Shown piece by piece: positions 10,078 to 23,968 of a stretch of DNA of 64,000 bases. This DNA is from Ilyonectria destructans. Lineage: Eukaryota > Ascomycota > Sordariomycetes > Hypocreales > Nectriaceae. Below the pieces are notes generated by a model, which was given only the letters and a program-made list of their open reading frames with translations, had not been told where the DNA came from and did no database searches. Location: positions 310,001-374,000 of the forward strand of contig JAHEWK010000006.1 of NCBI GenBank assembly GCA_020740775.1, given 5' to 3'. The position numbers and the translations under genes are program-made. The first letter of the stretch is position 1, and each line of letters begins with the position of its first letter.

Positions 10078-13011
10078 GTTGTTGCGAGGCAAGTGTATGG
10101 ATCACTGGAAGCGTATTGTCGCAGGGGGCGAATTGTCGAGTTGCGACCGAATTGGAAGGGGAGGAGTGGAGCTGCCGCAAGGTGGGAATCGAGGCGAGTC
10201 GAGTCCGATCAAGAGGTCAAGGTGGAATCAAGTCCAATTGAACAGGAAGCTGCAAGCAACGAAACAAGTAGAACGGCCCTGAATTGAAAAAAGCAGGAGG
10301 GAAAGGAGGAAGAAGGTTGGAGAGGAGGAAGAGGTAGATGAAGAGGAAAGGCAAAGCTCAGGGATGGGAGAGTCGAGGTTAATAATAAATTATCGCGCAG
10401 GAGAACGAGCAGTAACAGCCCCGTCCAGTTCTTTCCCACCTTACCTTACACTGCCTTGCCTCGCCTGATCTGCAGTACGCTATACCACCTTCTCGCTGGG
10501 AGGCAAGGTACATACCGGTACATCGAGGAAGGCACCTCAGACAAGCATGCACAGACGGCAGAGGCCAGCCGACACCCGGGCGAACTAACGGATACAGGCA
10601 ACGAGGGTCCAAGACCAGGGTGCGATGACGATTGGGGAGGAGTGGGACAGGCAAACAAGAGCAGGAGTGTATGAATTAAATGAAATTTATTCCGCCCGGG
10701 AGGACTAACCTCATAGGGCCAGGTGCGCTAAGCTATTTCCAGTTCTAAGCTAATCTTTCGCATCTCCCAGAAGCCCACGTACTTCCTCATCTGCTAATTG
10801 TGACGGTCGGGTCTAACCGAGAGGTATAGGATAGGTCCAAGGCGTGAGGTAGTAAAGTGCGTAGGTTGATATAGAGCCTGGTGCCGGCCCGAGTATCGTG
10901 ATATTGAGCATCAATGTTCTCAAAGAGAAAGGTCCATACTTGTCTCGTTGAGACGTATGGAGTAGTCCATAACGGAGTAGTAGTCCTTATCGCTCTTTAT
11001 CTTGCAGCTCTGATAGAGCTGTGTCTCTCCACCACCAACAAAAACAGCGTTACTCTCCCACCTACAACTCCACTCGTGGAAGAATTCATTCTCGTGAATT
11101 CTTTCCATCAAAAGGATTCGGCTCGGCTCAGCCCAGTTCTGCTAAACCCCCAGCTCTCCAGCTCCAGCCAGTCCTTCATTACATGGCAAACGGTTACTAT
11201 CATGCTTCCGCTTTCCTGTCCAGTCCTGTCACGACGCTTGGCTCGGCCTGGACTAATGTGACGAGCTTTAGCCAATGACATCCGTGTTGGAGCCTCGCCG
11301 CCCACCCGGCTCGTGCCCATCGTATTCCGTAGACCCGACACAGACGCAATGTAGCGCCCATGGTACTGTACTTCGTACCATGACAGTGGCCGGGCGACCA
11401 TGATCCATGATGGGATGGAGACCTCCATGGAGACATGGACCTAGCTAGACCCCTGCACAGTTGGAGGTGTCCTGGCGGCCCATGCTATGGAGGAGGGGTG
11501 TGTGTCTCTTGGCCGCCTCACTGGAAAGCGTGGGGATTTACCTGGTACCGGGTACAAAATCACCTCCTCTGTGAGCCAGGTTACTTGGGAGCTAAGCAAT
11601 CCTGGAGGCTTGCTTCTCCACTCATCTGGGCCAGAGAGGCAGCGATGGCTTGCTGGATAGCTCGCTGTGGCTCCTTCTAATTGACTCGAGCCTGCACGTG
11701 GACTTGATGGACGCGCGCCGTTGCGGCTTCGGTTTAACAACCTGATCCAGTAGCTTCTGCTTGTTAATTGGCCATACACTGGCACCTCTGAAGCCGGCAC
11801 GTATGTTGCGGTTTGTAAAGACTTCCCAGTCACATTCTCATAGGCCGATATGAACCGTTGCTTCTGAATTGGGGCGGTGGTGTTAAAAGACGCGAAGCCC
11901 CTAGTCAGATCCCGGAAGTGCGTGTCACGCAGATATGGACCACAATTGCACTATCTGCCATGAACCTCGAGTCATTGCTTGCAACGCTGTGGCTGACATT
12001 CATCAGCTTCAACGTCTGTGGTTCCTGAAGTGAATACGACTACTCGGGATCCACAGCCGACCACATGGGCGGCATTTCAGAGTTCCCTTGCCACTAGAAA
12101 AAAGTCAACCTGGCCAAGCGCCGTTCTGCGCGTCCATTTTCAAGCTGGAAGCGCACCCTCTCATGGTTGGATGTGGCCAAGGCTGGGGCTTGGCAACCCC
12201 TGCGAGATGAGGCGGCCAATCGAGGCGTTGGTGATCACATGCCGCAACCCTGGTGCTGGCATTTGGCTTTCGGGCTAAACCGATACACTACAACGTCTGT
12301 CCGTGGTTGTGATTCTTGCTGCTGGAGTCTGATGGTTGAGGCCTCAAGTCGAGAACCCGCATGCATCTCCGTCAGCGCCTCGCTCACAGGAGAGATGAAA
12401 CAGTCGGCTGGCTGTGCTAGATATGACATGGCCGCCAAGAGCTGTGCCTTCTCCCACCCTGTGTAAAAAAACTGCTTTTCGGCAGCACGGCCATGGGGCC
12501 GAGTCAGGAATGGCTTCTCAACCGACAGATCTCAGCCAATCGAAGAGGTGCATTTTCGCGCCCTTTACCAGAAGCCGCTCTATCCGGCGAAGCAGCCGAG
12601 CGAGGCGGCGTCGGGCTACCCCGGATTGTATCAACAATCGAGACTATCCCAAAACCAATCTTATCTCTGCCTTTTGCTGTAGGGCTTCTTGACTCGATAG
12701 CTAACGACTAGCCCTTCCCCTGGGCTGATAACGGCGCTGTCTGCTGCCCTGAAAGGAGCTTGGCCATGACCCTCCCCCGCAAAGCCAGTAGAAGTTGGGC
12801 GATAGCGAGGCGTTGAAAACGCAGACGATCCCCCCCCACCACAGCCCCGTCAGGCATGCACTCTGCCTTGATGCCGCTGCCTCGCCTTCTTGATGCCTCG
12901 TATCGTCATTCTGTGATGCAAACATTTCTTTCCTTTGGCATCAGATGTAATATAGTCTCAGCCCTCTCTTTTTGATGAGCACGACCTCGTGAGTAAGTTT
13001 TATCTCAAACC
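10078..13011. other. Gene-free spacer with purine-rich tract
   Basis: Nearly 3 kb without a recognisable gene. A strongly purine-rich tract at about 10285-10370 (pyrimidine-rich on the minus strand) sits upstream of the permease relic and may be its old promoter. Several short open frames (for example around 11.4-11.8 kb and 12.0-12.5 kb) lack motifs, splice support or similarity to known families. Confidence 0.5.
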
Positions 13012-14339
13012 ATGGCTGGGCTCCAAAACAACGCCTATGCTGCCGTGTCGATGACCTGGGGAGTCGCCCTTGTGTCGCTTATCCTGAGGATCTATGCGCG
13101 GCGGCTGATGAAACAGGCTTGGTGGTTTGACGACTACTTTTGTGTGTCTGCATTTGTGAGTCTGTGGTTGTATTGTCGGTGGAGCGATATGCTTACAGAG
13201 TCTAAGGTGTTTGCCAGCGCTTACAGCAGCATCATCCTGGTTTGTAAGAACTCTGTTTAGAGCCGTCACTTCACCAGTATTGACCACATCTAGGGACTGT
13301 CGACTGGTATCTCGGTCAAGAACTCGAGCCGTCCCTCTCCGACGAGCGCAGAGAGGACATCCTCCTACATAACAGGCTCCTTATGCTGTGCACCGAGTAC
13401 TGCTATGCCTTCTCCATCGTGTCGTCCAAGTTCACCATCCTGGCCCTCTACTGGCGCCTCTTCAAGCACTCCTCGATCCGGCTGCCGATCCAGATCATGC
13501 TGACGGCCTGTCTCGCCTGGATCCTGCTCCGAATATTCATGGTCTCGCTGCAGTGCATCCCGCTCAAGCACTTTTGGGACAAGTCGATCGACGGACACTG
13601 CGGCATCAACGAGTCGAAGTTCTTCTTTGGAACAGTTTTGACCCATTTTGTCATGGATATCGTCATCTTGGTCTTGCCGGTTGTTGAGGTTGGGAAACTG
13701 CGTCTGCGACTTGGGCAGAAGCTGGCTGTTATCGGTCTGTTCCTGATTGGCGTTGTGTAATTTGCTCCCTTGATCGCTAGATGCGTAACCAGCTGACAAG
13801 GTAGTGTCTGTCTTGCCTCGATCTTCGTCCTCATCCAGTCAATCACGTATGACGAGAAGACCACCCAAATGCCTCGTGACGTTGCCCTCAACTTTATCTG
13901 GGGAGACGTCGAGGTCAACGTCGCCATCATCTCTGGTAACCGCCCCTCCATCCTAACCTCTTCTCCATCAAGCTAACCCAACCCCGCAGCTTGCTTCCCT
14001 CTCCTCCGCCCCGTCTTCCACCGCATCCTCCCCAAGTCCTTCCTTAGCTCCTATGGCAGCAGCCACCCCATCAGCCGAACGATGCACAGCCACACCATCA
14101 AGCTGGCCACGATCCACACGATACGGACAAACAAGGAGAGGGACGTCGACGAGTCGAGCTCGACGCATCAGCTGGCGGATCCGGAGCAAGGGTTTGGGGC
14201 AGAGCCGATCCAGACGGTTATATCTAGCCACCTGCGCAGCTCACGGAGCTATAGCAGTGGGGAGAGGGATATGGAGGGGATACATGTGAGGAATGACATG
14301 GTGGGGGAGGTGGAGCCGGCGTATCATCCGAGGAGATAA
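13012..14339 (+). CDS. Rhodopsin-domain (PTH11-like) seven-helix membrane protein
   Basis: Plasma-membrane protein of the fungal rhodopsin-domain/SAT4 family; members include PTH11-like receptors and cluster-associated membrane proteins of unknown ligand. Exons 13012-13155, about 13207-13243, 13294-13756, 13805-13935 and 13990-14339 give about 374 residues. Family signatures are LRIYARR, WWFDDYF, a helix leading to WYLGQ, SSKFTILALYWRLF, LQCIPLKHFWD, and WGDVEVNVAIISACFPLLRP before a hydrophilic Ser/Glu-rich tail. The acceptor of intron 1 is ambiguous (13200 or 13206, both in frame); 13206 gives the smoother helix. Other introns are 50, 48 and 54 bp with standard ends. No partner genes adjoin it, so its pathway is unknown. 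Confidence 0.85.
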
Positions 14340-14640
14340 TACCCAGTGCCACGGGGGCCACGAATAAATTCTTTTTTGTTCCTTGTATCGAAGGAATCGC
14401 TGATGCCGGGATCACAAGTTCGAGATTGAGGTCCTGACGCCGCAGTCTTCTGAATTTTAGATGCTGACGTTTGTTATTCTGGAGATTTGGGGCTCTGGTC
14501 ACGTTCTGTAACCTACGCGTATTGCTTAGGGTATCTAATTACATAATGCGTCGTCATCGTTATTTTCTCCAACCACCCCCTCCGCCGACGTCTAAAGAAT
14601 AAACCAGACCAACGCAATTACTTGTCGACGACTGACACTA
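14340..14640. other. 3' flank of the rhodopsin-domain gene
   Basis: Normal-composition sequence running into the AT island that begins near 14640. Nothing recognisable. Confidence 0.4.
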
Positions 14641-16237
14641 GCCTCACCAAGGCTAATCTAGGAGAATCGTCTACTGCCACTTGTATAAAGGAATCGAGGA
14701 TATGATAGAAACTATACTTGCGCAAGCACCTAAGTATAATAAGCGAAATGGGAATTATGTAATACACACTAAAGAAGCTTCGATTTAGTAATAGGAGTTA
14801 GATATCTAGCCTATTAAATCACAGCGACAACTAGTTCTTTATTAAGAAAGCTAAGAATGAATATTTTATAGCTGCAGGCTACTCTTATATTTTATTAACT
14901 AAAGTTTATAGTTGAGTCGCTCTTTAGGCTAGCTTTTTATCCCTAAGATGAGGTTAATTAGTAGTGTAAGTGCGGCGTGGGTTAGTGTGTATTGTGTGAG
15001 ACTTAGTGAAATTTCAAGAGTATTAGAAATCTTGTATTTAAATATATATAAAATCTACTGTAACTCTTATTAATATAAAACTAAATTAATTAATAGAAAA
15101 AGCCTTAAAGTATTTTAAACTTAATTTGGGTTTTTTTTTTAGCTTTACTTAATATTATCAGATAGATTAAAGCTATATAGTATTCTTAAATAATAGAGAT
15201 AAACAGTAAGTGCTACATCCAGCACCAGTAGATATAGTAGCTGAATAATAAGGTTATTATATATTAGTTTTTACCTTAAGCTTTAATTTAACCCTTCTAA
15301 CTTTAACCCTACTATCTGAAGATAATAAAGTTAATTTTAAACTTAATAAAATATCTTTTTATAATTATATATTAATATTTTATATTCAGTTAAAAATACA
15401 AAATAAGGTATAAGTCTTAAATAATACTCTAAGAATATCTGCAATCTCTAGTTTGTAATATTAGACTCTTAGTTATAATTAACTAATATAAGCTAGACTT
15501 AATATTTACAGTATCTATAGTATTTTTATCAGTTTTTAAAGCTAATTAAAATTAGAAATAGAATTTATAGAAGAGATAAATTAATTGCAATTTATATAAA
15601 AGAGCCTTAAAGAATAAAAAATAGCTAAAGCGGTTTTTATAAGATACTTTTATAGTATTTGTTGGAGGTTATAAGGCAGTGGAATAAAGTAATATTATTA
15701 TAAAAGAAATATCCTAATAAAGGATATAAAGATAAGGGGTATATAAAGATAAGAGGTAGATAGTATAAGATAGTATAAGATAGTGTATTAATAGTGTATA
15801 ATGTAGTGATTCTTATGATATAAAATAAGTCTGGAATTACCCAGAGGGTCTCAGCCTTTTTATAGATAATTTGCTCAAAATCCAGCTATTGTATTAAGAC
15901 AATATATATACCATTGGAAAGCCCAAAATTCTAGCTTTCTTATGGTACTGCATTTGTCCTTATGGGTACTTTCCTTATTGAGTAATATTGATTCCAAATA
16001 GCGTATACTTTAAAATCAATTGATTTTAAAGCGCGGATAGATTAATAAGCCGATTCGGGCTGATTAGTTATACAGTATGAATATCAGTAATAATACTGTA
16101 TTTTAGTATCTTCTTATAAGAATTTTTATAGGATTTTTAAGCTATATTTTAAAGCTTAAAGCTTAAAGCTTAATCTTATAAAGAAGTTATAAAGTTATAT
16201 ATTTATAGACTTTAACACAGCTAAATAGAGTTTCTAC
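14640..16237. repeat. AT-rich island, RIP-like decayed repeats, 5' of the retrotransposon
   Basis: TpA-rich, stop-laden sequence. Positions about 15150-15330 match, inverted, about 42365-42545, and 15664-15735 match 4244-4315. Short tandem units occur at 15755-15790 (ATAGTATAAG type) and 16155-16172 (AAAGCTT type). The LTR retrotransposon starts directly at 16238, so this island is its insertion environment. Confidence 0.8.
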
Positions 16238-16763
16238 TGTGACTGGCGATAAGGGACGATTGGGCTAGCTGGGTGCTAGTAGGGGTGCCCAAGGAGGGTC
16301 CCAGATAAGGTTAAAAGGGAAGGTTGGGGACGGCATAGGGAGAGATATCGATTTTCACTTCTTTAGAGATTCTTCCTAAAAATCAGAGAGACCGAAAGGA
16401 CTTAAGATAACTAGGGAGTCTATTAAATTGTTGCCTTTATTTTTGAGAGATTTATTTGAGTCTATTTTGACTGTTACTACTTTTCTTATCCGACCTCTAT
16501 CCTAGATATCCCTTGGATATCGGGCTGCTGCAGATTCTATTGAAGCCTTACCAGCGGAATTTCCTACGACCAACCCAAGATCCTACCTAATAAGATACTT
16601 CCCTATCAGGAGATATAAGCCTCAGATCCATCCGACCTCATACGTATAGTCTGGTGCAGCTTCAGGCTGACCATCCAAGACGCCTATACGACGATCTTCT
16701 GTATATCTCCCCTAGGGTAAGTTAACGAGTTGGGTGTTGTTCTCGTCCCTTTCTGCAGCTAAA
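16238..16763 (+). repeat. 5' long terminal repeat
   Basis: Starts TGTGACTGGCG and ends GCAGCTAAA, 526 bp, the same length as the 3' LTR with no indel between them. By eye the two copies differ at about 30 positions, all transitions. This copy carries A where the other has G in most A/G sites. Confidence 0.95.
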
Positions 16764-16936
16764 TTTGGAGGTTACGGTGGGGCGGCTAATCAATTGATCC
16801 TGCTCGTCAGAGTGATCAATTGATGCACTTCTACGCTGCAAGCCGCCGGACTTAAGAAGAGCGGAAGGAAAGGGAAAGGAAAAGATGGGGGATCGAGACC
16901 TCCCCGAGATTTCTATGAGCTAGGGAAAGTCCCCTG

Positions 16937-17584
16937 TTGATCCGGTTGAGGAGTAAGGATTCCTATCTAAGATATCTGCCGTCAAAGGAGATATCCGCAA
17001 TAAGCCAAGCTCCAAGCCACACCGTCCACTACCGCTCTAACTCTTCAGCTTTGAGGGCTGGACCGAAAAAGCAAGTACAAACGGCTCAAAAAGCATCTTA
17101 TAGAATGATATCTTCGGATGATTATTTCCGTGGGAAGCCCATTCGAGGCCCAGACTGCCAGTTCTGCTCGGTAAGCTATCAGCTGGATGAGAAGGCATGG
17201 GGGATAGTAGGATGGGAAGGTATCGCCGCGATGATCGTAATATGGTATCTTACGAAAGACTGAGGGCTAGCCTTGCTAGCTTTGGTGTTAATTAGCGGTG
17301 TTGGGACCCTAAAGCTTATGGGGATAGCTATAAGGGAAGGGGTTTTGACCCCAGAACTAATAAGAAGGACAAGCGGAAACGAGAGCAGAAAGCAGGGAGA
17401 GAGTTATCTTGATGACGATCACCCTGTGAAGAGAGATTCCGCCAGGGAATACAGAAGGGAGCTGAGTAAAGACCTTTATCGTCGGTTGAAATCCCCCTCT
17501 GTTATTCCTGGCCTATTTTTGAGAGATTTTTACGATCATTACGACTCTTATCTGTTGAATGCAGACACTCAACCCTCCTTTTAG
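16937..17584 (+). pseudogene. Possible extra 5' frame upstream of gag (unidentified)
   Basis: One reading frame runs from 16937 to 17584, broken by a single TGA at 17261-17263, and could encode about 215 residues. The first half is basic and Ser-rich; after the stop come a hydrophobic stretch and a charged segment. I recognise no domain. It lies in the leader between the 5' LTR and gag. It may be a decayed accessory frame or merely long open leader; an alternative frame beginning at 16885 is equally unproven. Confidence 0.3.
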
Positions 17585-17941
17585 TTTCCTTTGTCTTTTA
17601 TTTACTATTTTCTTGTGGCGGCTTAGTCCTCTATGCAAAAGAGATACCTTTACAGTTAAGTATTCATTTTAGTGTGGTTAGTTAAGATAGTGTCAAAAGA
17701 GAAGTATTATTCTCCAAGAGACCAAAATCTCCCTAATTTCACCTGTAATTCCAATACTACCATAAAGACAAAAAGGAGAAAGAGGAAGAAGAAAGTATCT
17801 AATTCGATACTTACAAATACGACTAGCCACTTTTCAAACCACTACAGCAAATAAGCTTAATTACTGCTAGCCCTCCTCCTCGGTAGCATAGAGTTATCTT
17901 CGTAAGACCAGACTCCACCGGAATCGAGCCCCCAATCCAGG

Positions 17942-20278
17942 ATGAATCCATATGATAGAGGCTTTATTAAGACTAATACAGATAGTGAATTGGGGTCCCT
18001 TATCTCTATCTATATATTTAAATGTAAGTTTAAAGGGACTAATGTTACCAGCTTCCTTCGGCTGTTCGAGAATCATATTAAAGGCAGGGTATATACCGAC
18101 GAATAGAGGAAGCTGCTTATAGTCTATTTTTCCTATGAAGATGTTAGGTCTAGGGTGGAAAAGGTCTGTATTTGCGACACTTAGGAGGAAGTTAAGATAA
18201 AGCTTCGAGAGGACTTTAAGGATGGTGACGAGGAATAATAGCTCCAACCCCTTAAAAAGATCCTGAGGATAAACGCCCAGTCTATAAGGAAGGTAAGTAA
18301 TACTAAGATACTTAACTGGCTTAAGATCTATAGGGAGCTATGTGAAGCTCTCCAGGATGGAGGGAAGTTTAAGGAAGGGAATTTCTACCCTATCTTCTAT
18401 ATTCTCCCCCGGAAGGTTATTATTTGGGTGTGCCGATAGAAGAATATTACCGTCAATGAGATATAAGCTAAGACCTACGATGATATGGTTGATCTTATGA
18501 TATTCTTACTCGAATGGGACCAGTCTTATAAGGACCTAATTGAGGAGCCTTGGGAGAGAGAATTTATGTCGGAAGAGAGGCCTTCGGAGAAGGATATGGA
18601 ATATTCCTTTTAACTACTAAGTCAGCTGAAGACCGACCCTGCTATTGAATCCCTTGCCAAGCTAGTCTAAGGCTTAAGTATTAATATTACCAAACGGCAA
18701 GAGAATCTAAAAGCTAGGTTGGGGGCTATAATTCAGAATGCTATAGATAAGCAGAAGTATTTCAACCAGGCTTATAACAACTATATTTCTGCGCCTAAGG
18801 GACTCTATATGGACGACCAGGACTTTATCGTTAACGCCAGCTACAGTTAGAGGCAGATTAAATGCTTCTACTGCTGTGTCGCTGGTTATTTCCCCAACCA
18901 GTGCTACGAGCTACAGTAGGACCGGGATGCCGGCTACTGTGACTTTGACTTGGAAGCCGGAATGGCCTGGGTAGGACGAAGGGAAGTAGATATCCCTTTG
19001 AAGTTGGTCTGGAAGATGGGACTTCTTGGTGGCGTTAAGAAGTTGGTTGTGACGTAGATAAGGAAGTTTCTAAAGTCCCCTGCTGCCTATTTCCTGGACG
19101 GAATGATATCAGGCTCTGCGATCTGAAACTGGACTTCTAATTAGGAAGAATATAACCTAGTTACGGACTTCATAAAGAGGAATCAGAACCCGATGTTTGA
19201 AGATCTGGTTATTAGAAGGATTAGTGGCAGGACCGGATAGTTAATTGACGGCCAAAATAATAAGCCTATTGCTAAGGCCAATATCATCTTGATCGATAAT
19301 GACGGTACCTGGGAGCCTCTAACGATTCTGAATAATAATGTCACCTTTGATATAGTTATTAACAAAAGGGCTAGGGTAGAGGAGCTGCCCGAAGAGGCTG
19401 AAAGAGATTGCCCGATCCCTCTCACGACCACACTAAGGATCCTTCAGCCGACTAAACCTAAGGACCGGAAGCTGGTGGAAGCTATCGCCGAGGATAATGC
19501 CAGTGGAGATACCCGCCTGACTACTTTGATTGAAAATAGGGCCTCTCTGAAGCAGAAGGTTCTGAGCACGAAGATTAATATCTCGATCCCTCAGATGATT
19601 CAATACGACCCGGAATTTGGCCGTTCAATGGCGAAGGAATTAATTAACCTAGCTGAAGGCGTTACTGATACCGTCTGGCTAGCTGCAGCTCCTTCCTACA
19701 AGAAGAGATTGCCGGGAGATGTCGAAATAAACCTTATCAAGGGACGGAAGGGACTGGAGCTTGCAGTACGGGACGTTCCGCCTTTTGCTGATACTTACTA
19801 TAACGATCTGGCCCGACAATATGGAGTTCTTACTGTTGCGATTGGATAAGATAAATCGCTTCCGACGCCCCAGGTTAACTCTCTCCTTGCTCCGGGAGAC
19901 TATCTTGTGATGGATGATAAAGTCACTAAGAAGGTCTCCTACGGAAAAGGGAGGGAAGGGTCTAACTGGAAAGCACCTAATAAGATAATGATAAGAGCCT
20001 GTATAAGTTTTATCCAGAATATAGACTCGAGACTGTAGTCGATGTGCTAAGACCTCCCGAGGCTCCAGGTGAGATTTGGGCATCTGGATGGTTATACCTG
20101 GGAGGCTATTCTGGATATAGGCGCTGAAGGCAATATTATTTCCGACCATATCGTTAAGACCAGCAAGCTCCTATTTAAGCCTAGCTCTGCTAAGACTACG
20201 TCCTTCTCGAAAGACTCTGTCCCTATAGCTGGGGTTATTAGCACTAGGGTCTATTTGGGTAATATCTTTATTAAATAA
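17942..20278 (+). pseudogene. gag and protease of the gypsy element, decayed
   Basis: One frame with many stops covers the capsid-like gag from the ATG near 17942, a CCHC zinc knuckle at 18863-18904 and a retropepsin-like region around 20069-20278. The knuckle reads CX2CX4YX4C: its histidine is now Tyr (TAT at 18887-18889). The protease active site DTGA is now DIGA (ATA at 20117-20119). Both changes are CpA to TpA, the preferred RIP context. The frame then shifts relative to pol, by a programmed or decayed junction between about 20280 and 20930. Neither product can be functional. Confidence 0.85.
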
Positions 20279-20931
20279 TAGATGTATATGGCCCCGGCCT
20301 CGGCTGTATCTATCCCCTTTATCCTAGGGATGCCTTTTATTCGAAGTGCAAAGGTCACCTTTAACTATAGCTCTATCCCTGGAGAGATAATGATAAGCTG
20401 CAAGTTGGGCACTATCAACCTAATGTCACCTGTTGCGGGGGGTATATAAAGAGTCACCCCAGTTGCTGATAATAAAGCACCGGGGCGGTTACTATAAGCG
20501 CACTGAAACCCTCTGAACTGGCTATTAATAACGTCTACAGTTTAGAGGAAGATAATATCGAGTATCTTATTAGATATATCGACAAAAAGACGGCACGGAA
20601 AGTCTTTAAGATTATTCTTAAAGACTGGATAAAAGAGAATAATCCGATGCAGTCCAGAGTCAAGAAAATACACACTCAGGACGGCAGCCAAGAGGATATA
20701 ACAGTCCGGGTTAATACAATGTACAAAAGAAAGGCGGAAAAGATCTGGCCTAGAGATGATATCCCTTCCGATAGATCTACGCCTGAAGGAGATCCATACT
20801 GGCGAGATAAGAGATAGGATAAGGTTAAGGGGAACCTGAAAAAGGACTCGCCCTATTCCGACTATATCACCCCCAAGTTCTTAAAGATCAAGAAAGGATC
20901 GAGGCTTTTTGGCGAGAGGCTAGATAATCTA

Positions 20932-23900
20932 ATGGGACAGATAAAGGATACCCTTAACGACGCAGAGAGGGAAATCTTCCGTCAAATCATCTTCAATCGG
21001 GAAGAAGCCCTAGCCTGGACCTTCGAGGAGAAAGGGGAGCTTAACCCTAGGATTGCTCCTCCACAGGTTATTAAGATTACACCCCATTCTGCTTGGCAGT
21101 ATGGTAATGTAGTGATTCCATATGGAACTAAAGCTAAGGTTATTAAGCTGCTAAAGGAAAGGCTGAAGAATAAGATTATTGAAGAAAGTTATGCTTCCTA
21201 TAGGAACTGGTGGATACTTGTGGCTAAGAAAGATGGAGGCCTGCGCCTTATTAACTCAGCCAAGAAGTATAATGCCTATACTATCAGGGACAAAATGATT
21301 CCGCCAGGAATAGAGGACTTCTCTGCTGAATTTAGGATGTATCTGATTCTTTTAGTTCTTGACTTCTTTTCCGGATACAATTAGATCAAACTGGACGTAA
21401 AAAGCAGAGACCTTACGACCTTTAATATGCCTATCGGTCTGTTCAGACTATGCACCCTCCCTCAGGGAGCTACGAATTTAGTGGCCTAATTCACTAGGAT
21501 TATGATGAGGATCCTATTCGATCTGATGTCTGATAAAGCCAGGGCTTTCCTAGACGATATCGGTGTTAAAGGCCCTCTGGAAGACTACAATGGGGAGGAG
21601 TCTCTTCCTGGTGTCAGAAGGTATGTTCTGGAGTACCTTATGAACCTCGATGCAGTCCTTGTTAATGTGGAGCTTTCTGGCTGTTTAATTGCGGCGAAGA
21701 AGTCCTTCTTCTGCCAAAAAGCCGCTCCTCTAGTAGGATATCTCTGCGGAACTTATGGCTGCAAGCCTATGGAGGATAAGGTCCTGAAGATCGTCGAATA
21801 GGAGCCTTATAAAAACCAGATGAATATGAGAGCCTTCCTAGGTATTATAGGGTACTATAGGATTTGGATCGAAAGGTATGCTTAGATTGCTAAGCCCCTT
21901 ACTGAGCTGCTAAAGAAGGATGCTTCCTGGGAATGGGGAGAGGCCTAGGAGGAAGTGATGAGGGTACTGAAGGGAAAGGTTATTTCAGCCCCTATCCTTA
22001 TATCCCTCGACCTATCTGAAGGAGCTGGGGAAGTCATCTTAATAATAGATGCTAGCATCCTAGGTTGGGGAGCTATCTTGATGTAGGTAATTGAGGGAAA
22101 ATGCCACCCTGTGAGATTTGAATCTGGCGCCTGGACCGATGCTGAGAAAAAGTATGATGCGATAAAGCTAGAGTGTAAGGGAGCCCTTTATGCAGTTAGA
22201 TGCATAAGGATGCAGATCTATAGATATCCCTTCACCTTAGAAACTGACTCTAGGGTTCTAGTCGATTAACTTAACAGTAAAGCCAACAATATATCTGGAT
22301 CTATAGTGGTTTGATAGATTAGCTACCTCTTGCTCTTTGACTTTACTGTTAGATATATCCCAGGAAAGAAGAATATAGTTGCTGATAGTCTCTCGAGGAA
22401 GGGGGAAGGCCTATCTAACCTTCTAGACCGGAAAGCTAAGGGTGATATTGAGGATGAAATCGACGCCTGCCTTAATCTTGTTCTTTTCGGCTCTGAAGAT
22501 AAGAGCTTGGAAGACTCCTATGAGGGTGAATGGCTAGTCCTAGGGAACTACCTGACTTCCCTATGGCAACCCGAGGGGCTCTCTGCTAGAGATTTTGTGC
22601 GATTAAGGAAAAAGGCAATATAGTTCTTTGTCTGCAGTGGTCAGATTTGGAGATGAGGACTGAGACTAGGAGATAACCCTGCTCTTGTTGTTGGTAATGA
22701 GGAGCTTCAGAAGCATCTTATTATATCATCTCACCATAATAGGGGTTATAAAGGCCGGGAAGCAACTGTCAAAATTATTTCTTATTGCTATTTCTGGTGA
22801 GGCCTTAGATGCACTGTGGAGTTAGTTATCTGGATGTGCCTAATATGTCAGATTTATGGGGCCCAGAGAGCTGCTGAGATCGCTAAGCCTACAGCCCCTT
22901 GGTATCCTATGATGAAGATCTATATCGACGGGCAGTATCTCCCTGACGACAACGGGATGAAGTTCCTTCTGGAAGCTAGGTGCGATATGATTGGGTGGAT
23001 TGAAGCTATATCTTGCAGAGCCCTTAATGCTGCGAACGTCAGGAAGTTCATTAAGAGGATCATCTATCGCTATAGTATGCCTTTGAAGATCGTTACGGAT
23101 AATGGAGGCGAGCTTGCAAAAGGAATCCCTAATGAGCTAGATGACCTAGGGATTAAGATGGCTAAGATCTCCTTCTATAATTCCAAGTCGAATGGGCTGA
23201 TTGAAGTCGGTTATGTGTCTATGGTTAACTATTTTAAGAAGCTTGGAAGACTAGGGAAGTGGGTGTCTCTGGTGGACCTAGCCCTGCTTGCAGATAGGTC
23301 CGCTATTAGAGGATCCTATAGTTACTTACCTTTCTGGCTCCTCTATAGGTGGGAATCTATTCTTCCTATAGAAGTTAAAAGTTCCGACCTAAAGACTTAT
23401 CGACTGGGAAGAGGTCTACAGCAGGGAAGATATTGTTTTGGCCCGAATCCGGATTCTGGAAAGATGGGAAGAGGATCTGGAAGCTGCCAGAGCTAAGGTT
23501 AAGGAATATTGTAAGAATCTGGCAAGGAAGACGACTGAATCTAATGCCTTTAAGCTGAGGAAGATGCTGTTATCACTGGGAGATTTTATCCTTCTCTACG
23601 ATATTAGGAACCACTATGATTTTTCCTCTGCAGCTAAGCTCAAGCCAAGATGGCAAGGACCCTTCAGGATCCTAGAGATCCTCAGAGAGACTAGAACCTA
23701 TATCTTGGAGACCCTAGACGGGGTGAAGGTAGCGGGAATCTGCTATAGGGATCGGCTTAAAGCCTTTATGAAGAATAATTAAGGTTGGTGGGCCAGCCCT
23801 AAGGACGCTGAGATTTGGGGACTACCTACTGACGACGAGGACGAGGAATCTGATGAAGAATCATCTTATAATAAGACCTATCAACCCAGTGAGGCCGGAA

Positions 23901-23968
23901 ACTCATCAGATGACCCCGATATAGAGCTTGTTGTTCGTCCACGGAGAGGATCTAGGGGGGGTTTTTAA
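20932..23968 (+). pseudogene. pol (RT, RNase H, integrase) of the gypsy element, decayed
   Basis: Reverse transcriptase spans about 21000-21800 and keeps FLDDIGVKG. RNase H follows at about 22000-22350 (DASILGWGA, ETDSR). Integrase lies at about 22816-23400, with VTDNGGE retained, but the segment after the third acidic residue is altered. A one-base frame change near 23390-23402 separates integrase from the downstream WEEVYSRED segment and the GPY/F module (KLKPRWQGPF near 23640). The frame reads past a TAA at 23780 into an acidic tail ending near 23968. Internal stops occur at intervals (for example after DFFSGYN and after KIVE), consistent with C-to-T changes in Gln codons or G-to-A in Trp codons. 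Homology is clear; activity is not possible. Confidence 0.9.
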